From: Streptococcus sanguinis SK1 = NCTC 7863 | GTDB lineage: Bacteria; Bacillota; Bacilli; Lactobacillales; Streptococcaceae | Direction: 5' to 3' | NCBI RefSeq assembly: GCF_000194945.1 | Contig: NZ_GL878507.1 | Coordinates: forward strand, 62,001 to 126,000 | Length of the DNA stretch: 64,000 bases | Shown here: one piece after another, positions 37,874 to 47,310 of the stretch | How the letters are laid out: every line of letters begins with the position of its first letter | Numbering within the stretch: the first letter of the stretch is position 1 | Notes under the pieces: generated by a model | What the model saw: the letters and a program-made list of their open reading frames with translations, nothing else | Database searches by the model: none | What the model was told of the DNA's origin: nothing | Translations under genes and position numbers: made by a program

Positions 37874-38583
37874 TGTCCATGCTTAAAGTTGAGAATCTCT
37901 CTGTCCATTATGGCATGATTCAGGCTGTCCGTGATGTCAGCTTTGAAGTAAACGAAGGAGAAGTCGTTTCCCTGATTGGTGCCAATGGCGCTGGGAAAAC
38001 GACCATTCTCCGGACTATTTCAGGCTTGGTTCGTCCAAGTGCTGGTAAAATTGAATTTGTCGGCAATGAAATTCAAAAAGTTCCTGCTCAAAAAATCGTA
38101 GCAGCTGGACTTTCGCAAGTACCAGAAGGTCGTCATGTCTTTCCAGGTTTAACCGTTTTGGAGAATTTGGAAATGGGCGCCTTTCTCAAAACAAATCGCG
38201 AAGAAAATCAAGCCAATCTCAAAAAAGTCTTCTCTCGTTTCCCACGCTTGGAAGAGCGTAAAAACCAAGATGCTGCTACCCTTTCAGGTGGTGAGCAGCA
38301 GATGCTGGCTATGGGACGGGCTCTGATGTCTACGCCTAAGCTGTTGCTCTTGGATGAGCCTTCTATGGGCTTGGCGCCAATCTTTATCCAGGAAATCTTC
38401 GATATTATCCAAGATATCCAGCGGCAAGGGACTACAGTTCTTTTGATTGAGCAAAATGCAAATAAGGCTCTCTCTATCGCTGACCGTGGTTATGTCCTTG
38501 AAACAGGTAAAATTGTTCTGTCCGGAACAGGCCAAGAGCTCCTCGCTTCTGACGAAGTCCGCAAAGCATATCTAGGTGGCTGA
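37873..38583 (+). CDS. livF: Branched-chain amino acid ABC transporter ATPase LivF
   Basis: A 236-residue ATPase with Walker A GANGAGKTT, signature LSGGEQQML and Walker B LLLLDEPSMGLAP, ending KAYLGG as in LivF. It pairs with LivG to drive branched-chain amino-acid import. It is the last gene of the operon; the five-hairpin array begins at the base after its TGA starts. Confidence 0.94.
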   Translation: MSMLKVENLSVHYGMIQAVRDVSFEVNEGEVVSLIGANGAGKTTILRTISGLVRPSAGKIEFVGNEIQKVPAQKIVAAGLSQVPEGRHVFPGLTVLENLEMGAFLKTNREENQANLKKVFSRFPRLEERKNQDAATLSGGEQQMLAMGRALMSTPKLLLLDEPSMGLAPIFIQEIFDIIQDIQRQGTTVLLIEQNANKALSIADRGYVLETGKIVLSGTGQELLASDEVRKAYLGG

Positions 38584-38728
38584 AACAATCCGGTGGATTG
38601 TTTCAGGTTGCAAATAGGAACTCGCGGTAGCGAGTTTTCTTTAAAATGTCTGGGAGACATTTTTAGGTTGTTGATAGAAAGTTACGATAGTAACTTAACA
38701 TTTTGAAAAGGTCCAATGGACCTTTTTT
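38582..38728 (+). repeat. Array of five tandem perfect hairpins after livF
   Basis: Five perfect stems follow one another: 10 bp, 3-base loop (38582-38604); 7 bp, loop GGTA (38619-38636); 9 bp, loop GGG (38643-38663); 7 bp, loop GATA (38679-38696); and 9 bp, loop AAT, with a T run (38706-38728). Between hairpins 1-2 and 3-4 the spacer is the same, AGGTTG-N3-ATAG. The last is a normal terminator. The stems of the two repeats differ completely while loop sizes and spacers agree, so this looks like a duplicated structured RNA unit. The remainder of the gap to 38904 holds the next promoter. Confidence 0.75.
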
Positions 38729-38836
38729 CTTCTCTTGGATGTTAAGCTAGTATAGTTGACCATTGTCTATCTTCAATTTTCCCAATCGCGGGATTTTTCT
38801 AAATTTTGAAAACTTAGGCACAGGCCTTGGAAGCGT

Positions 38837-38865
38837 TTGAAATCAGCTTCAAAATAAAGTATAAT
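38837..38865 (+). promoter_or_regulatory. Promoter of the CBS-ACT gene
   Basis: TTGAAA (38837-38842) and TATAAT (38860-38865) are spaced 17 bases. Confidence 0.75.
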
Positions 38866-38904
38866 AAGTATAAGAATTATGGATAGGAAGTAGAGGGAAC
38901 TTTT

Positions 38905-39561
38905 ATGGCAGTTAAAGATTTTATGACGCGTAAGGTGGTTTATATCAGCCCTGATACAACGATTGCTCATGCGGCAGATATGATGCGTGAGCAGAAGCTC
39001 CACCGTCTGCCGGTGATTGAGAATGACCAACTAGTGGGACTGGTGACAGAAGGAACGATTGCAGAAGCTAGTCCGTCTAAGGCAACGAGCCTGTCCATTT
39101 ATGAGATGAACTATCTTCTCAACAAAACCAAGGTTGGTGATGTTATGATTCGTGATGTGGTCACGATTTCTCAGTTTGCCAGTCTGGAAGATGCGACCTA
39201 TCTGATGCTGAAAAATAAGATTGGTATCCTGCCTGTTGTGGACAATGAGCAACTTTACGGGGTTATCACTGACCGTGATATTTTCAAGGCTTTCTTAGAA
39301 GTATCTGGCTATGGTGAAGAGGGAGTCCGTCTGCGCTTTGTCACTGAGAATAAGGTGGGGGTTCTTGAGCAGATAATCCGTCTTCTGGTGGAAGAAAATC
39401 TCAACATCTCCAATACAGTCAATATCCCGCGCAAGGATGGAAAAGTTGTCATTGAAGTACAATTAGCTGGTAATATAGATACGGCGCTTCTCAAGAAAAA
39501 ATTTGAAGAGCATGCGATTGAGCTGGCTGAGATTACACATACTGCTGCAAAAGCTTTATAA
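38905..39561 (+). CDS. CBS domain pair with ACT domain (AcuB-like)
   Basis: A 218-residue cytoplasmic protein: two CBS motifs (about 1-60 and 75-130; MTRKVVYISPDTTI and MIRDVVTISQFASL) bind adenine nucleotides, and a C-terminal ACT-like domain (about 140-210, RLRFVTENKVGVLEQI) may bind an amino acid. This is the AcuB layout, but a link to acetoin use is not supported here. It has its own promoter and terminator, right after the liv operon. Function unknown; ligand sensing is likely. Confidence 0.8.
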   Translation: MAVKDFMTRKVVYISPDTTIAHAADMMREQKLHRLPVIENDQLVGLVTEGTIAEASPSKATSLSIYEMNYLLNKTKVGDVMIRDVVTISQFASLEDATYLMLKNKIGILPVVDNEQLYGVITDRDIFKAFLEVSGYGEEGVRLRFVTENKVGVLEQIIRLLVEENLNISNTVNIPRKDGKVVIEVQLAGNIDTALLKKKFEEHAIELAEITHTAAKAL

Positions 39562-39566
39562 GCGAT

Positions 39567-39597
39567 AAAAAAGCCTCATCATTAGATGAGGTTTTTA
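39567..39597. terminator. Bidirectional terminator between the CBS-ACT gene and yitT
   Basis: AAAAAGCCTCATC pairs with GATGAGGTTTTT across a 4-base loop; it serves both converging genes. Confidence 0.92.
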
Positions 39598-40482
39598 ACG
39601 TACAATAGGTTGTTTGTTGGCATCTAAAGTGAAGCCTTCGCCCAAAATCTCATGGGCTTCGGTAATAGTTGTAAAGGCAAATGGATCGACTTGGTTAATG
39701 AGTTTCTTCATCTGTTGCATTTCATTACGGGAAACAACACAGTAGACAATCTGGAGATCCTGCTTGCTATAGAAGCCTTGGCCCTTGAGGAAGGTCACTC
39801 CACGATCTAGCTTGTTATTGATAGCTTCAGCCAGTTCAGCCGGTTTGCTGGTAACGATAAGGAATCCCTTGCCGGCAAAGCCTCCTTCTGCAATCAGGTC
39901 AATGACGCGCGAGGTGATAAAGACAAACATTAGGGTATAAGACACCATGCGTAGGTCTTTGAAAACAAGGAGAACCAAGGTGATGACCACAAAATCAACA
40001 GTCAGCATGAGTTTGCCCATGGAAATGCTCGTATATTTATTAAAGATGCGGGCTACAATGTCAGTACCGCCCGTCGTTCCGCCAGCATTGAAGATGATGC
40101 CTAGTCCAATCCCTAAAACAATCCCTGTTCCAAGACAGGCCAGTAAAACATCCCCGTCCAGAGCTGAGAGGAAATAGTCTTGCAGGTTTTTGGAGGCAGG
40201 TAGGATTTCAAAAATCTTGAGCCAAGCAGACACGGAGAAGGTTCCCAGAATGCTGAGATAGAGGGTTCGCGAGCCCAGTAGCTTCCAAGCAATAATAAAG
40301 AGAGGAATGTTAATAATCAGGTTGGTCGTCGAGACAGGGATTTTAAATAGATAGTAGGCAATCAAGGTCAGACCTGTCGCGCCACCTTCATATAAGTGAA
40401 AGGGAATGACCAAATAATGAATCCCAAAAGAAAAAATTCCAGCCCCAAAAATGATGGCCAGTACGTTTTTTAATTTAAACAT
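39595..40482 (-). CDS. YitT family membrane protein (DUF161/DUF2179)
   Basis: A 295-residue protein with about five to six N-terminal helices (YitT_membrane, including GIGLGIIFNAGGTTGGTDIVARI) and a C-terminal cytoplasmic DUF2179 domain (about 205-290, GVTFLKGQGFYSKQDLQIVYCVV). Function unknown. AGGAGG is located before the start. It stands alone on the minus strand. Confidence 0.85.
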   Translation of the reverse strand: MFKLKNVLAIIFGAGIFSFGIHYLVIPFHLYEGGATGLTLIAYYLFKIPVSTTNLIINIPLFIIAWKLLGSRTLYLSILGTFSVSAWLKIFEILPASKNLQDYFLSALDGDVLLACLGTGIVLGIGLGIIFNAGGTTGGTDIVARIFNKYTSISMGKLMLTVDFVVITLVLLVFKDLRMVSYTLMFVFITSRVIDLIAEGGFAGKGFLIVTSKPAELAEAINNKLDRGVTFLKGQGFYSKQDLQIVYCVVSRNEMQQMKKLINQVDPFAFTTITEAHEILGEGFTLDANKQPIVR

Positions 40483-40794
40483 AACATCCTCCTAAATCTA
40501 TTTCCAGAAATTTCTTCTGAATATATTTTACCAAAAATTTAGCCTTTGTGAAACACTTTGAAAAAATATTTAAAGTTTTTTCTTATGATGGGCTTTTGGC
40601 TTTTTTTTTGGTAAAATAAACAATAGATAAAAAAGAGTGGGATGACAATAATGAGTTGACGGAATCGGCTCTTATCAGGCTGCTCAGTAATGTAGACGGA
40701 CTCTGAAAAGTAGATTATATCAAGTTTTAGAGCAAGTCTCATCTGCATTTTCTTATAAAGAACGAAAAATAGAAGTTAGAGATTCAAGGTAAAG
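40483..40794. other. Intergenic region before tmk
   Basis: No convincing gene is seen. It holds the upstream region of yitT (minus) and of tmk (plus), poly-T/poly-A stretches near 40565-40612 and, at 40635-40645, GAGTGGGATGA, the 5' arm of the intergenic element seen complete at 35203. A 69-codon minus-strand frame (40539-40748) has no ribosome site and no recognisable sequence. GGTAAAG just before tmk is a weak ribosome site. Confidence 0.5.
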
Positions 40795-41433
40795 ATGAAA
40801 AATGGTATTTTGATTTCGCTGGAAGGTCCAGAAGGGGCTGGAAAGTCAAGTGTGTTGGAAGCCTTGCTTCCTTTTTTGAAAAATTATGGCACTGGTCTTA
40901 TTACGACGCGGGAGCCGGGCGGCGTCCAGATTGCGGAGGCCATTCGCGAAGTGATTTTGGAACCTAGTCATACGGCTATGGATGCTAAAACTGAGCTCTT
41001 GCTGTACATTGCCAGCCGCCGTCAGCACTTGACTGAGCGGGTTTTGCCAGCTTTGGCGCAAGGGAAAATCGTCTTGATGGACCGTTTTATCGATAGTTCG
41101 GTGGCCTATCAAGGATATGGTCGCGGCTTGGATGTAACAGACATTGAATGGCTCAATCAGTTTGCGACAGATGGACTCAAGCCTGATTTGACCCTCTATT
41201 TTGATATTGATGTGGAAGAAGGGTTGGCGCGGATTGCTAGGAGCGAGAGTCGAGAGGTGAATCGGCTTGATCTGGAGGGTTTAGACCTGCACCAGCGGGT
41301 TCGGCAGGGCTATTTGGCGATTCTTGACAAGGAGCCTGAGCGCTTTGTCAAGGTAGATGCCAGCCAACCTTTGGATAAGGTAGTGGCTGATAGTTTGGCC
41401 ATCATTCAGGAACGATTTGGGAATCCGTCATGA
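40795..41433 (+). CDS. tmk: Thymidylate kinase
   Basis: A 212-residue P-loop kinase that converts dTMP to dTDP. The P-loop is [10 protein letters not shown] (10-19), followed by TTREPGG (about 37-43) and the [12 protein letters not shown] block (about 96-107). It overlaps holB by 4 bases (ATGA), beginning a DNA-replication gene cluster tmk-holB-yabA-rsmI that is conserved in Firmicutes. Confidence 0.96.
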   Translation: MKNGILISLEGPEGAGKSSVLEALLPFLKNYGTGLITTREPGGVQIAEAIREVILEPSHTAMDAKTELLLYIASRRQHLTERVLPALAQGKIVLMDRFIDSSVAYQGYGRGLDVTDIEWLNQFATDGLKPDLTLYFDIDVEEGLARIARSESREVNRLDLEGLDLHQRVRQGYLAILDKEPERFVKVDASQPLDKVVADSLAIIQERFGNPS

Positions 41434-42320
41434 AGATAAAAGAGTTACAGCAAAGCCAGCCCAGCTTGTTTGAGCAGTTTCAGCATATTTTGGAACAGGG
41501 GCGGCTTAGTCATGCCTACTTGTTTACCGGAGCTTTTGGCAGTTTTGAAATGGCCCAAATCCTGTCCCAAAGTCTTTTTTGTGAGAATAAGCAAGGCGTC
41601 TGGCCTTGTCAGTCCTGTCGTTCTTGTCGTTTGATTGCAGAAGAAGATTTTTCTGATGTAACTGTGGTGCGACCGGTTAATAACATTATTAAAACAGACC
41701 GAGTTCGGGAGTTGGTCCGAAACTTCTCTCAAAGTGGCTTAGAAGGCAGTCGGCAGGTTTTCATTATCTGCGATGCGGATCGGATGCACATCAATGCAGC
41801 CAATTCCTTGCTCAAAGTCATTGAGGAACCGCAGAGTGAGATTTATATCTTTCTTCTGACTGCTGATGAACAGCTGATTCTGCCGACGATTCGAAGTCGG
41901 ACTCAGGTTTATCATTTCTTGAAAAATACAGCTGCTCTGCAGCACAGTTTGGAACAGGATGGCTTGATTAAAAGTCGAGCGGAGCTACTAGCTGCTTATA
42001 GTCAGACTCAGTCAGAAGCGGCTAGCTTGGCTCATAATAATGCCTTTTTTGAATTAGTCAGCGAATGCGAGCGCTTTGTCAAGGATTTTCAGACTCGCTC
42101 CAGTCAGGCATTTCTGCAGGTTTCGCGTCTGGCAAAGCTGGCTAATGATAAGGAGAAGCAGGAACAGGTCTTCAAGCTCTTGGAAGTATTATTTTATAAA
42201 GAGATAGCAACAGAAAGCGGTCGACAGGCCTTGGAGCAGCTTTTACTGGCTCGGAAGATGTGGCGGGCCAATGTATCTTTTCAAAACGCTTTAGAATATA
42301 TGACTTTGAAGGGAAAGTAA
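41430..42320 (+). CDS. holB: DNA polymerase III delta-prime subunit
   Basis: A 296-residue clamp-loader subunit. The P-loop position is degenerate ([12 protein letters not shown]), as expected for delta-prime, which does not hydrolyse ATP. The zinc-binding cysteines are [16 protein letters not shown] (about 50-65), and the SRC-like motif is replaced by IRSRTQVY after the AAA+ core. It works with DnaX and delta to load the sliding clamp. Overlaps tmk by 4 bases. Confidence 0.93.
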   Translation: MKIKELQQSQPSLFEQFQHILEQGRLSHAYLFTGAFGSFEMAQILSQSLFCENKQGVWPCQSCRSCRLIAEEDFSDVTVVRPVNNIIKTDRVRELVRNFSQSGLEGSRQVFIICDADRMHINAANSLLKVIEEPQSEIYIFLLTADEQLILPTIRSRTQVYHFLKNTAALQHSLEQDGLIKSRAELLAAYSQTQSEAASLAHNNAFFELVSECERFVKDFQTRSSQAFLQVSRLAKLANDKEKQEQVFKLLEVLFYKEIATESGRQALEQLLLARKMWRANVSFQNALEYMTLKGK

Positions 42321-42344
42321 AAAGAGGCAGCACAGGAGTATAAA

Positions 42345-42662
42345 ATGGATAAAAAAGACTTATTTGACGCCTTGGATGATTTTTCACAGATGCTTTTAGT
42401 GACCCTTGCTGAGGTGGAAGCTGTCAAGAAAAATCTCAAGAGTGTGGTAGAGGAAAATATTGCTCTGCATCTGGAAAATGACAAGCTGAGGGAGCGCTTG
42501 GGAGAAGTGGAGAAGGAAGCTCCGGCCAAGACCAAGAAAAACCGAGATAATCTGCGTAAGCTTTACTATGACGGCTTTCATGTCTGTACGGATTTCTATG
42601 GTCAGCGCCGGGAGAATGACGCAGAGTGCATGTTCTGCGATGAATTGTTATTTAGGGAGTAG
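42345..42662 (+). CDS. yabA: Replication initiation control protein YabA
   Basis: A 105-residue protein with an N-terminal coiled coil (about 1-60, heptads of Leu/Val) and a C-terminal zinc motif: His and three Cys in FHVC (about 83-86) and CMFC (about 98-101). YabA tetramers bind DnaA and DnaN and restrain replication initiation. It starts 24 bases after holB and ends 2 bases before the rsmI start, so it is part of the cluster. Confidence 0.93.
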   Translation: MDKKDLFDALDDFSQMLLVTLAEVEAVKKNLKSVVEENIALHLENDKLRERLGEVEKEAPAKTKKNRDNLRKLYYDGFHVCTDFYGQRRENDAECMFCDELLFRE

Positions 42663-42664
42663 TG

Positions 42665-43531
42665 ATGCAGGTTCAAAAAAGTTTTAAGGGCGAAACTGCC
42701 TACGGCAAACTCTATCTGGTCGCGACTCCTATCGGCAATCTGGATGATATGAGCCTCCGCATGGTCAATACCTTGAAAGAGGTTGATAGGATTGCGGCTG
42801 AAGATACAAGAAATACGGGCCTTCTGCTCAAGCATTTTGGGATTGAGACTAAGCAGATCAGTTTTCATGAGCACAATGCCAAGGAGAAAATTCCAGTTCT
42901 CTTGGACATGCTTCAAAGTGGAAATGATATAGCTCAGGTTTCGGATGCTGGTCTGCCCAGTATTTCTGATCCTGGACATGATTTGGTTCAGGCAGCGCTA
43001 GAAGCTGGAATTACTGTAGTGCCAATTCCTGGTCCTAGTGCTGGAATAACAGCCTTGATTGCCAGCGGACTGGCTCCCCAACCGCATATTTTCTATGGCT
43101 TTCTGCCTAGAAAGGCTGGCCAGCAGAAGGAATTTTTCACTAGCAAAAAATCCTATCCTGAGACCCAGATTTTCTACGAATCTCCTCATCGGGTTCGGGC
43201 TACGCTGGAAAATATGCTGGCAGTTTATGGTGACCGCAAAGTCGTCCTGGTGCGCGAGCTGACTAAGATTCACGAAGAGTATCAACGAGGGCTGATTTCA
43301 GAGTTGCTGGCCTATACGGCTGAACATCCGCCTAAAGGAGAGTGTCTCTTGATTGTAGCTGGGGCGGCAGAAGATGCTCCTCACGACATATCTCAAGAGC
43401 AGATTCTAGCTGAAATTGATCTTTTAGTTGAAGCCGGCAGCAAAAAAAATCAGGCCATCAAGGAAGTGGCCAAGAAATATGGCAGGAACAAGAGCGAGCT
43501 CTATGCGGTGTATCATGAAAATAAGGATTGA
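42665..43531 (+). CDS. rsmI: 16S rRNA 2'-O-ribose C1402 methyltransferase RsmI
   Basis: A 288-residue tetrapyrrole-methylase-fold enzyme that methylates 16S rRNA C1402. Motifs: PIGNLDDMSLR (about 20-30), EDTRNTG (about 46-52), SDAGLPSISDPG (about 96-107) and IPGPSA (about 120). GTG at 42662 is in frame, but ATG 42665 has GGGAG at a proper distance. Last gene of the tmk cluster; two stem-loops follow (43582-43603 and 43617-43644). Confidence 0.94.
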   Translation: MQVQKSFKGETAYGKLYLVATPIGNLDDMSLRMVNTLKEVDRIAAEDTRNTGLLLKHFGIETKQISFHEHNAKEKIPVLLDMLQSGNDIAQVSDAGLPSISDPGHDLVQAALEAGITVVPIPGPSAGITALIASGLAPQPHIFYGFLPRKAGQQKEFFTSKKSYPETQIFYESPHRVRATLENMLAVYGDRKVVLVRELTKIHEEYQRGLISELLAYTAEHPPKGECLLIVAGAAEDAPHDISQEQILAEIDLLVEAGSKKNQAIKEVAKKYGRNKSELYAVYHENKD

Positions 43532-43581
43532 TAGAAGCTCAGAAATTTCTCAATACAATCAGTTGTCTGTTTAAAAATTGG

Positions 43582-43644
43582 AAAAAGCTTAACTCAGCTT
43601 TTTAGTAAGACTATTTAATCCTGACCTAAACTCAGGATTTTTTT
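43582..43644 (+). terminator. Tandem stem-loops after rsmI
   Basis: AAAAAGCT/AGCTTTTT (43582-43603) is followed by AATCCTGA/TCAGGATT (43617-43639) with a T run. Confidence 0.82.
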
Positions 43645-43790
43645 GTTATCTGGATTAGACAGTTGGTTTTGCTTATCTATATTTCAACAATGTTCGGGAA
43701 TTGGCTAAAAAAGCACTAGATTTCTGAAATAAAATAGATATTTTCTAAACTTTGTGATATGATATACAAAATAAATTTTGGAGGTAGGAT

Positions 43791-44882
43791 ATGACGATTT
43801 ACAATTTTTCTGCTGGACCGGCAGTATTGCCCAAGGAAGTCTTGAAAAAAGCTCAGGCTGAGTTTTTAGACTATGCCCAAAGTGGCATGAGTGTGATGGA
43901 GCTGTCCCACCGATCCAAAGAATTTGACGATATTATCAAAGAAGCTGAGAGCTTGCTGCGTGAGCTCATGGATATTCCGGACAATTACCGCGTGCTCTTC
44001 CTGCAGGGTGGGGCCTCTACTCAGTTTAGCATGATTCCGCTTAATCTAGCACAAGGCGGCAAGGCCTATTACCTAGTGGCTGGATCTTGGGGAAAGAAAG
44101 CTTACACTGAAGCAGTCAAGCTGTCTAAGTTCATTCCTTTTGAGCCCATTCTCTTGGCTTCATCAGAGGACTTAAATTACACGGAAATCCCTTCTTTTGA
44201 TGAGAAGGAGATTGATCCGCAGGCGGCTTATGTGCATCTGACAACCAATAATACTATCGAAGGAACGGCTATTTATGACTTGCCAGCGACTAATGGCGTG
44301 CCGATTGTGGCGGACATGTCTTCTAATATCCTGGCTGCTCAGTACCGAGTAGAGGATTTTGGTTTGATTTATGCTGGGGCTCAGAAGAATATCGGACCTG
44401 CCGGCGTGACAGTTGTTATCATCCGAGAAGACCTGCTGGATGATGAGCCAGTTCTATCTAGCATGTTGGATTACCGCATTCAGGCGGACAATGGCTCTCT
44501 CTACAATACACCACCGACTTTCGCCATCTATATGGCCAAACTGGTCTTTGAGTGGGTCAAGGAGCTAGGTGGTGTAGCAGAAATGGAAAAGCGCAATCGT
44601 GAAAAATCTGGCCTTTTGTACGACTTCATTGAGCAGTCTGACTTTTATCGCAGTCCAGTCCGTTACAAGGAGCAGCGCTCAGTAGCCAATATTCCCTTTG
44701 TTTCTCCTAGTCCAGATCTGGACGCCAAATTTAACAAAGAGGCTACAGCAGCGGGATTCAAGAATATCAAGGGGCACCGCAGCGTAGGTGGCATGAGAGC
44801 TAGTCTCTACAATGCTTTTCCGCTCCAAGGTGTCAAGGACTTGATTGCCTTTATGCAGAAATTTGAAGAAGAAAATTCTTAA
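43791..44882 (+). CDS. serC: Phosphoserine aminotransferase
   Basis: A 363-residue PLP enzyme converting 3-phosphohydroxypyruvate and glutamate to phosphoserine. The start [12 protein letters not shown] is diagnostic, and the PLP lysine is in [12 protein letters not shown] (about residue 198). GGAGG precedes the start. Only 12 bases separate it from serA, so serine synthesis steps two and one are encoded as an operon. Confidence 0.96.
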   Translation: MTIYNFSAGPAVLPKEVLKKAQAEFLDYAQSGMSVMELSHRSKEFDDIIKEAESLLRELMDIPDNYRVLFLQGGASTQFSMIPLNLAQGGKAYYLVAGSWGKKAYTEAVKLSKFIPFEPILLASSEDLNYTEIPSFDEKEIDPQAAYVHLTTNNTIEGTAIYDLPATNGVPIVADMSSNILAAQYRVEDFGLIYAGAQKNIGPAGVTVVIIREDLLDDEPVLSSMLDYRIQADNGSLYNTPPTFAIYMAKLVFEWVKELGGVAEMEKRNREKSGLLYDFIEQSDFYRSPVRYKEQRSVANIPFVSPSPDLDAKFNKEATAAGFKNIKGHRSVGGMRASLYNAFPLQGVKDLIAFMQKFEEENS

Positions 44883-44894
44883 GAGAGGGAAACT

Positions 44895-46070
44895 ATGGTC
44901 TTTAGTGTCAAAACCTTTAACAATATTAATCAAATCGGGCTTAAGGAGCTGGGCAATGCTTTTCAGATTGACGGAGATAAGTCTGACAATCCGGATGCTT
45001 ATATCCTGCGCAGTCAAAACCTGCATGGACAGGAATTTCCGAGCAAGCTCAAAGCCATTGCGCGAGCAGGTGCAGGAACCAATAATATTCCTGTCGATCA
45101 GGCAACGGCTCAGGGAATTGTGGTTTTCAATACGCCAGGAGCTAATGCCAATGCTGTGAAAGAAGCAGTCTTGGCTTCCATTCTCCTGTCTGCCCGTGAC
45201 TATATCGCAGCTAACAGTTGGGCTAACGGCCTTTCTGGTGATGATGTTCCCAAGCAAGTGGAAGCTGGTAAGAAGCAGTTTGCTGGGACAGAGATTGCAG
45301 AGAAGACTTTGGGAGTCATTGGGTTAGGAGCAATCGGTGGCCGTATTGCGAACGATGCCTATCGTCTGGGAATGAATGTCCTTGGTTATGACCCTTATGT
45401 ATCCATTGAAACAGCTTGGAATATCTCTAGCCATGTCAAACGGGTAGCAGACATTAAGGAAATCTTTGAGAAGAGTGATTATATCACTATCCACGTCCCT
45501 CTGACTGAGGATACACGCGCTACTTTTGATCAGGCTGCTTTTGGTCTTATGCAAAAGGGAACAACCCTCATCAACTTTGCCCGTGGCGAGCTGGTGGACA
45601 ATGCTGCCCTCTTTGAAGCCATAGAAGCTGGTGTAGTCAAGCGCTATATCACAGACTTTGGTGTAGAAAAGCTGCTCCGTCATCCGCAGATTACAGTCTT
45701 TCCGCATTTGGGTGGCTCGACCGAAGAAGCTGAGCTCAACTGTGCCATTATGGCTGGCAAAACCATTCGCCGCTTCATGGAAACGGGCGAGATTATCAAC
45801 TCAGTGAATTTCCCTAATGTCCGTCAGGCACTCTCAGCGCCTTATCGGATTACCCTGATTAACAAAAATGTACCGAATATTGTGGCTCGGATTTCAACAG
45901 CGGTCAGTGATTTGAATATCAATATCGACAATATCATCAATCGTTCCAAGGGTGATTATGCCTATACTTTGCTGGATCTGGATGAGTCAGACGAAAGCAA
46001 GATTCAGGAGCTGGTTGATAAATTTGAGGATAGCGACAATATTGTGCGCGTGCGTTTGATTAAGAAATAA
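44895..46070 (+). CDS. serA: D-3-phosphoglycerate dehydrogenase
   Basis: A 391-residue short-type PGDH, the first step of serine synthesis. NAD-binding motif GLGAIGGRIAND is at about 139-150, the catalytic region includes NFARGELVD and HLGGSTEEAE (active His), and an ACT domain occupies about 320-390 (NKNVPNIVARISTAV), the likely serine feedback site. GAGAGG precedes the start. Second gene of serC-serA. Confidence 0.95.
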   Translation: MVFSVKTFNNINQIGLKELGNAFQIDGDKSDNPDAYILRSQNLHGQEFPSKLKAIARAGAGTNNIPVDQATAQGIVVFNTPGANANAVKEAVLASILLSARDYIAANSWANGLSGDDVPKQVEAGKKQFAGTEIAEKTLGVIGLGAIGGRIANDAYRLGMNVLGYDPYVSIETAWNISSHVKRVADIKEIFEKSDYITIHVPLTEDTRATFDQAAFGLMQKGTTLINFARGELVDNAALFEAIEAGVVKRYITDFGVEKLLRHPQITVFPHLGGSTEEAELNCAIMAGKTIRRFMETGEIINSVNFPNVRQALSAPYRITLINKNVPNIVARISTAVSDLNINIDNIINRSKGDYAYTLLDLDESDESKIQELVDKFEDSDNIVRVRLIKK

Positions 46071-46112
46071 TCGAAAAATAGACGTGTTTCTTTATGGAAT
46101 GCGTCTATGCCT

Positions 46113-46147
46113 GCCGATGAGCCTTTCGCTTGTCGGCTTTTTCTAAT
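46113..46147 (+). terminator. Terminator after serA
   Basis: GCCGA-TG-AGC pairs with GCT-TG-TCGGC (46113-46137) around a CTTTC loop, followed by TTTTTCT. Confidence 0.75.
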
Positions 46148-46205
46148 GAGTCTCGGCTTGACAAGAAGGAGCTAGCTAGGCTATCATAGGGACGGAGGAA
46201 AAACA

Positions 46206-46559
46206 ATGTTACAATTTATCGAATACCCAAAATGCTCTACCTGCCGCAAGGCCAAGGCTGAGCTCAATCAATTAGGAGTGGACTTTGAAGCGGTGGATAT
46301 TGTCCAAAATACACCTAGCCGGGACCAGCTCCTAGACTGGATTCAGAATTCTGATTTTGAGATCAAGGCTTTTTTCAATACCAGCGGCCTCAAATACCGT
46401 GAGCTAGGTCTCAAAGAAAAAGTTCCGCATTTGACAGCTCAGGAAGCTGCAGATTTATTATCGACAGACGGCATGCTGATTAAACGGCCGCTCTTGGTTC
46501 GAGATAACCAGATTTTACAGATTGGCTACCGAAAGGCGTATGAAGAGTTAGGCTTGTGA
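46206..46559 (+). CDS. Spx/ArsC family thioredoxin-fold protein
   Basis: A 117-residue ArsC/Spx-family protein with a redox CxxC (C10-S-T-C13 in YPKCSTCRKAK) and the RPLLVR motif near 94-99. The true Spx regulators have a C-terminal RNA-polymerase-binding helix and a conserved Gly52; this protein reads more like the YffB/ArsC-like arm of the family, so a reductase role is the safer call. GGAGG precedes the start. Monocistronic. Confidence 0.8.
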   Translation: MLQFIEYPKCSTCRKAKAELNQLGVDFEAVDIVQNTPSRDQLLDWIQNSDFEIKAFFNTSGLKYRELGLKEKVPHLTAQEAADLLSTDGMLIKRPLLVRDNQILQIGYRKAYEELGL

Positions 46560-46653
46560 AATATTAAGAACAGCTGCATTCTCAATCATGTTTTTTGGAT
46601 GCTTCTTCCTTTCATGATATAATAAATCTATCTCAATCTTAGAAAGAAGAATC

Positions 46654-47283
46654 ATGGTTTTATCAAAAAAACGGGCTCGTCATGTGATTGAGGAAATTAT
46701 TGCTCTTTTCCCTGATGCTAAGCCCAGTCTAGATTTTCGTAATCACTTTGAACTCTTAGTAGCGGTCATGCTGTCGGCTCAGACGACGGACGCTGCGGTC
46801 AATAAGGCAACGCCGGATCTGTTTGAAGCCTATCCAAGTCCTCAAGACATGGCTATGGCTGGTGAAGCAGACATTGCTAAATACATCTCCCGCCTAGGGC
46901 TCTATCGCAACAAGGCCAAGTTTTTGAAGAAATGTGCTCAGCAGCTTTTGGATGACTTTGACGGTCAAGTACCACAAACGCGGACAGAATTGGAAAGTCT
47001 AGCTGGTGTTGGTCGCAAAACGGCCAATGTAGTCATGAGTGTGGGCTTTGGTATTCCAGCTTTTGCTGTTGATACTCATGTGGAGCGCATCTGCAAGCAC
47101 CATGATATCGTTAAAAAGTCGGCAACGCCACTGGAAGTAGAAAAGCGAGTTATGGAGGTCCTTCCACCTGAACGTTGGCTGCCAGCCCATCAGGCTATGA
47201 TTTACTTTGGACGGGCTATCTGCCATCCTAAAAATCCCGAGTGCGATCACTATCCGCAACTTTATAACTTTAAAGACATTTAA
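46654..47283 (+). CDS. nth: Endonuclease III lacking two Fe-S cluster cysteines
   Basis: A 209-residue DNA glycosylase/AP lyase for oxidised pyrimidines. The HhH motif LAGVGRKTANVV carries the catalytic Lys, and AVDTHVERI carries the catalytic Asp. The C-terminal cluster motif, normally C-x6-C-x2-C-x5-C, reads C190-x6-C197-x2-Y200-x5-F206, so the 4Fe-4S cluster is probably not formed. An extended -10 (TGATATAAT, to 46623) lies upstream. A bidirectional terminator (47284-47309) follows. Confidence 0.93.
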   Translation: MVLSKKRARHVIEEIIALFPDAKPSLDFRNHFELLVAVMLSAQTTDAAVNKATPDLFEAYPSPQDMAMAGEADIAKYISRLGLYRNKAKFLKKCAQQLLDDFDGQVPQTRTELESLAGVGRKTANVVMSVGFGIPAFAVDTHVERICKHHDIVKKSATPLEVEKRVMEVLPPERWLPAHQAMIYFGRAICHPKNPECDHYPQLYNFKDI

Positions 47284-47309
47284 AAAGCGAGGTCAAATGA
47301 CTTCGCTTT
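47284..47309. terminator. Bidirectional terminator between nth and the VOC gene
   Basis: AAAGCGAGGTCA pairs with TGACTTCGCTTT (one G-T pair) with a 2-base centre. Confidence 0.8.
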
Positions 47310-47310
47310 C

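Noticed and set aside
38582..38728. CRISPR array
   Set aside because: The repeated units are hairpins with different stems and a short spacer motif, not identical direct repeats with unique spacers.
40539..40748. 69-codon minus-strand ORF before tmk
   Set aside because: No ribosome site, no recognisable sequence, and it overlaps AT-rich control regions.
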